Origin: Propionibacterium sp.
GTDB taxonomy: Bacteria; Actinomycetota; Actinomycetes; Propionibacteriales; Propionibacteriaceae
Direction: 5' to 3'
Length of the DNA stretch: 5,549 nucleotides
Assembly (NCBI GenBank): GCA_012837465.1
Contig: DURG01000035.1
Location: forward strand, 1-5,549
Below are positions 5,479 through 5,549 of the stretch, piece after piece. The notes under the pieces are model-generated. The model did no database searches, was not told where the DNA came from, and saw only the letters and a list, made by a program, of their open reading frames with translations. Positions within the stretch are counted from its first letter, which is position 1, and each line of letters opens with the position of its first letter. A program made the translations under genes and the position numbers.

Positions 5479-5549
5479 CAACCTCGACGAGCCACCCTGC
5501 GCGCATGCACCCCCCTCGGGCTGCCGCACGGGGCGCCAACCCAAAACGA

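Noticed and set aside
3929..5539. 536-codon minus-strand open frame overlapping the lipoprotein in another frame
   Set aside because: The product is dominated by Arg, Gly, Pro and His, typical of a GC-rich shadow frame, while the other frame shows a signal peptide, lipobox and binding-protein motifs.
5467..5544. Upstream start at 5544 for the binding lipoprotein
   Set aside because: It would put 26 mostly polar residues before a textbook lipoprotein signal peptide. ATG 5466 with its -10 element fits better.

Overview
This GC-rich window has densely packed genes, GTG starts, a Pro/Thr-linked lipoprotein, a LytR C-terminal-domain membrane protein and several starts that look leaderless. Together these point to a high-GC actinobacterial chromosome. 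Something near Propionibacteriaceae is a guess from overall feel, not something the sequence proves. It reads as ordinary chromosome: I see no insertion sequence, phage gene, CRISPR array or composition break.

Layout from left to right. (1) A minus-strand major facilitator superfamily (MFS) transporter runs off the left edge (1-1101). (2) A tRNA-Ser with anticodon CGA lies on the plus strand (1230-1317), divergent from the MFS gene. It has its own promoter and is followed by a strong hairpin that can probably stop transcription from both sides. (3) A two-gene minus-strand unit follows: a 97-residue protein with a ParB-like DGLHR motif (1939-2232), then, 37 bases further on, a one-pass membrane protein with a LytR_C-like extracellular domain (1353-1901). 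(4) Divergent from that unit is a plus-strand HerA/YjgR-type (DUF853) P-loop ATPase with a long charged coiled coil (2344-3990). (5) Convergent with it is a minus-strand sugar-type ABC-transporter binding lipoprotein, most like the NgcE (N-acetylglucosamine/diacetylchitobiose) group, with no permease gene beside it (4054-5466).

These genes do not form one pathway. The only clear operon is the small DGLHR protein plus the LytR_C protein. The most useful observation is shared promoter geometry. Three start codons (MFS, DGLHR protein, binding lipoprotein), and less clearly the ATPase, have a TANNNT-like -10 element ending exactly 6 bases before the start codon and no convincing Shine-Dalgarno sequence. 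This predicts leaderless mRNAs and settles start choices that would otherwise be ambiguous. The most interesting biology is the uncharacterised DGLHR/LytR_C pair. I found no clearly new multi-gene system.
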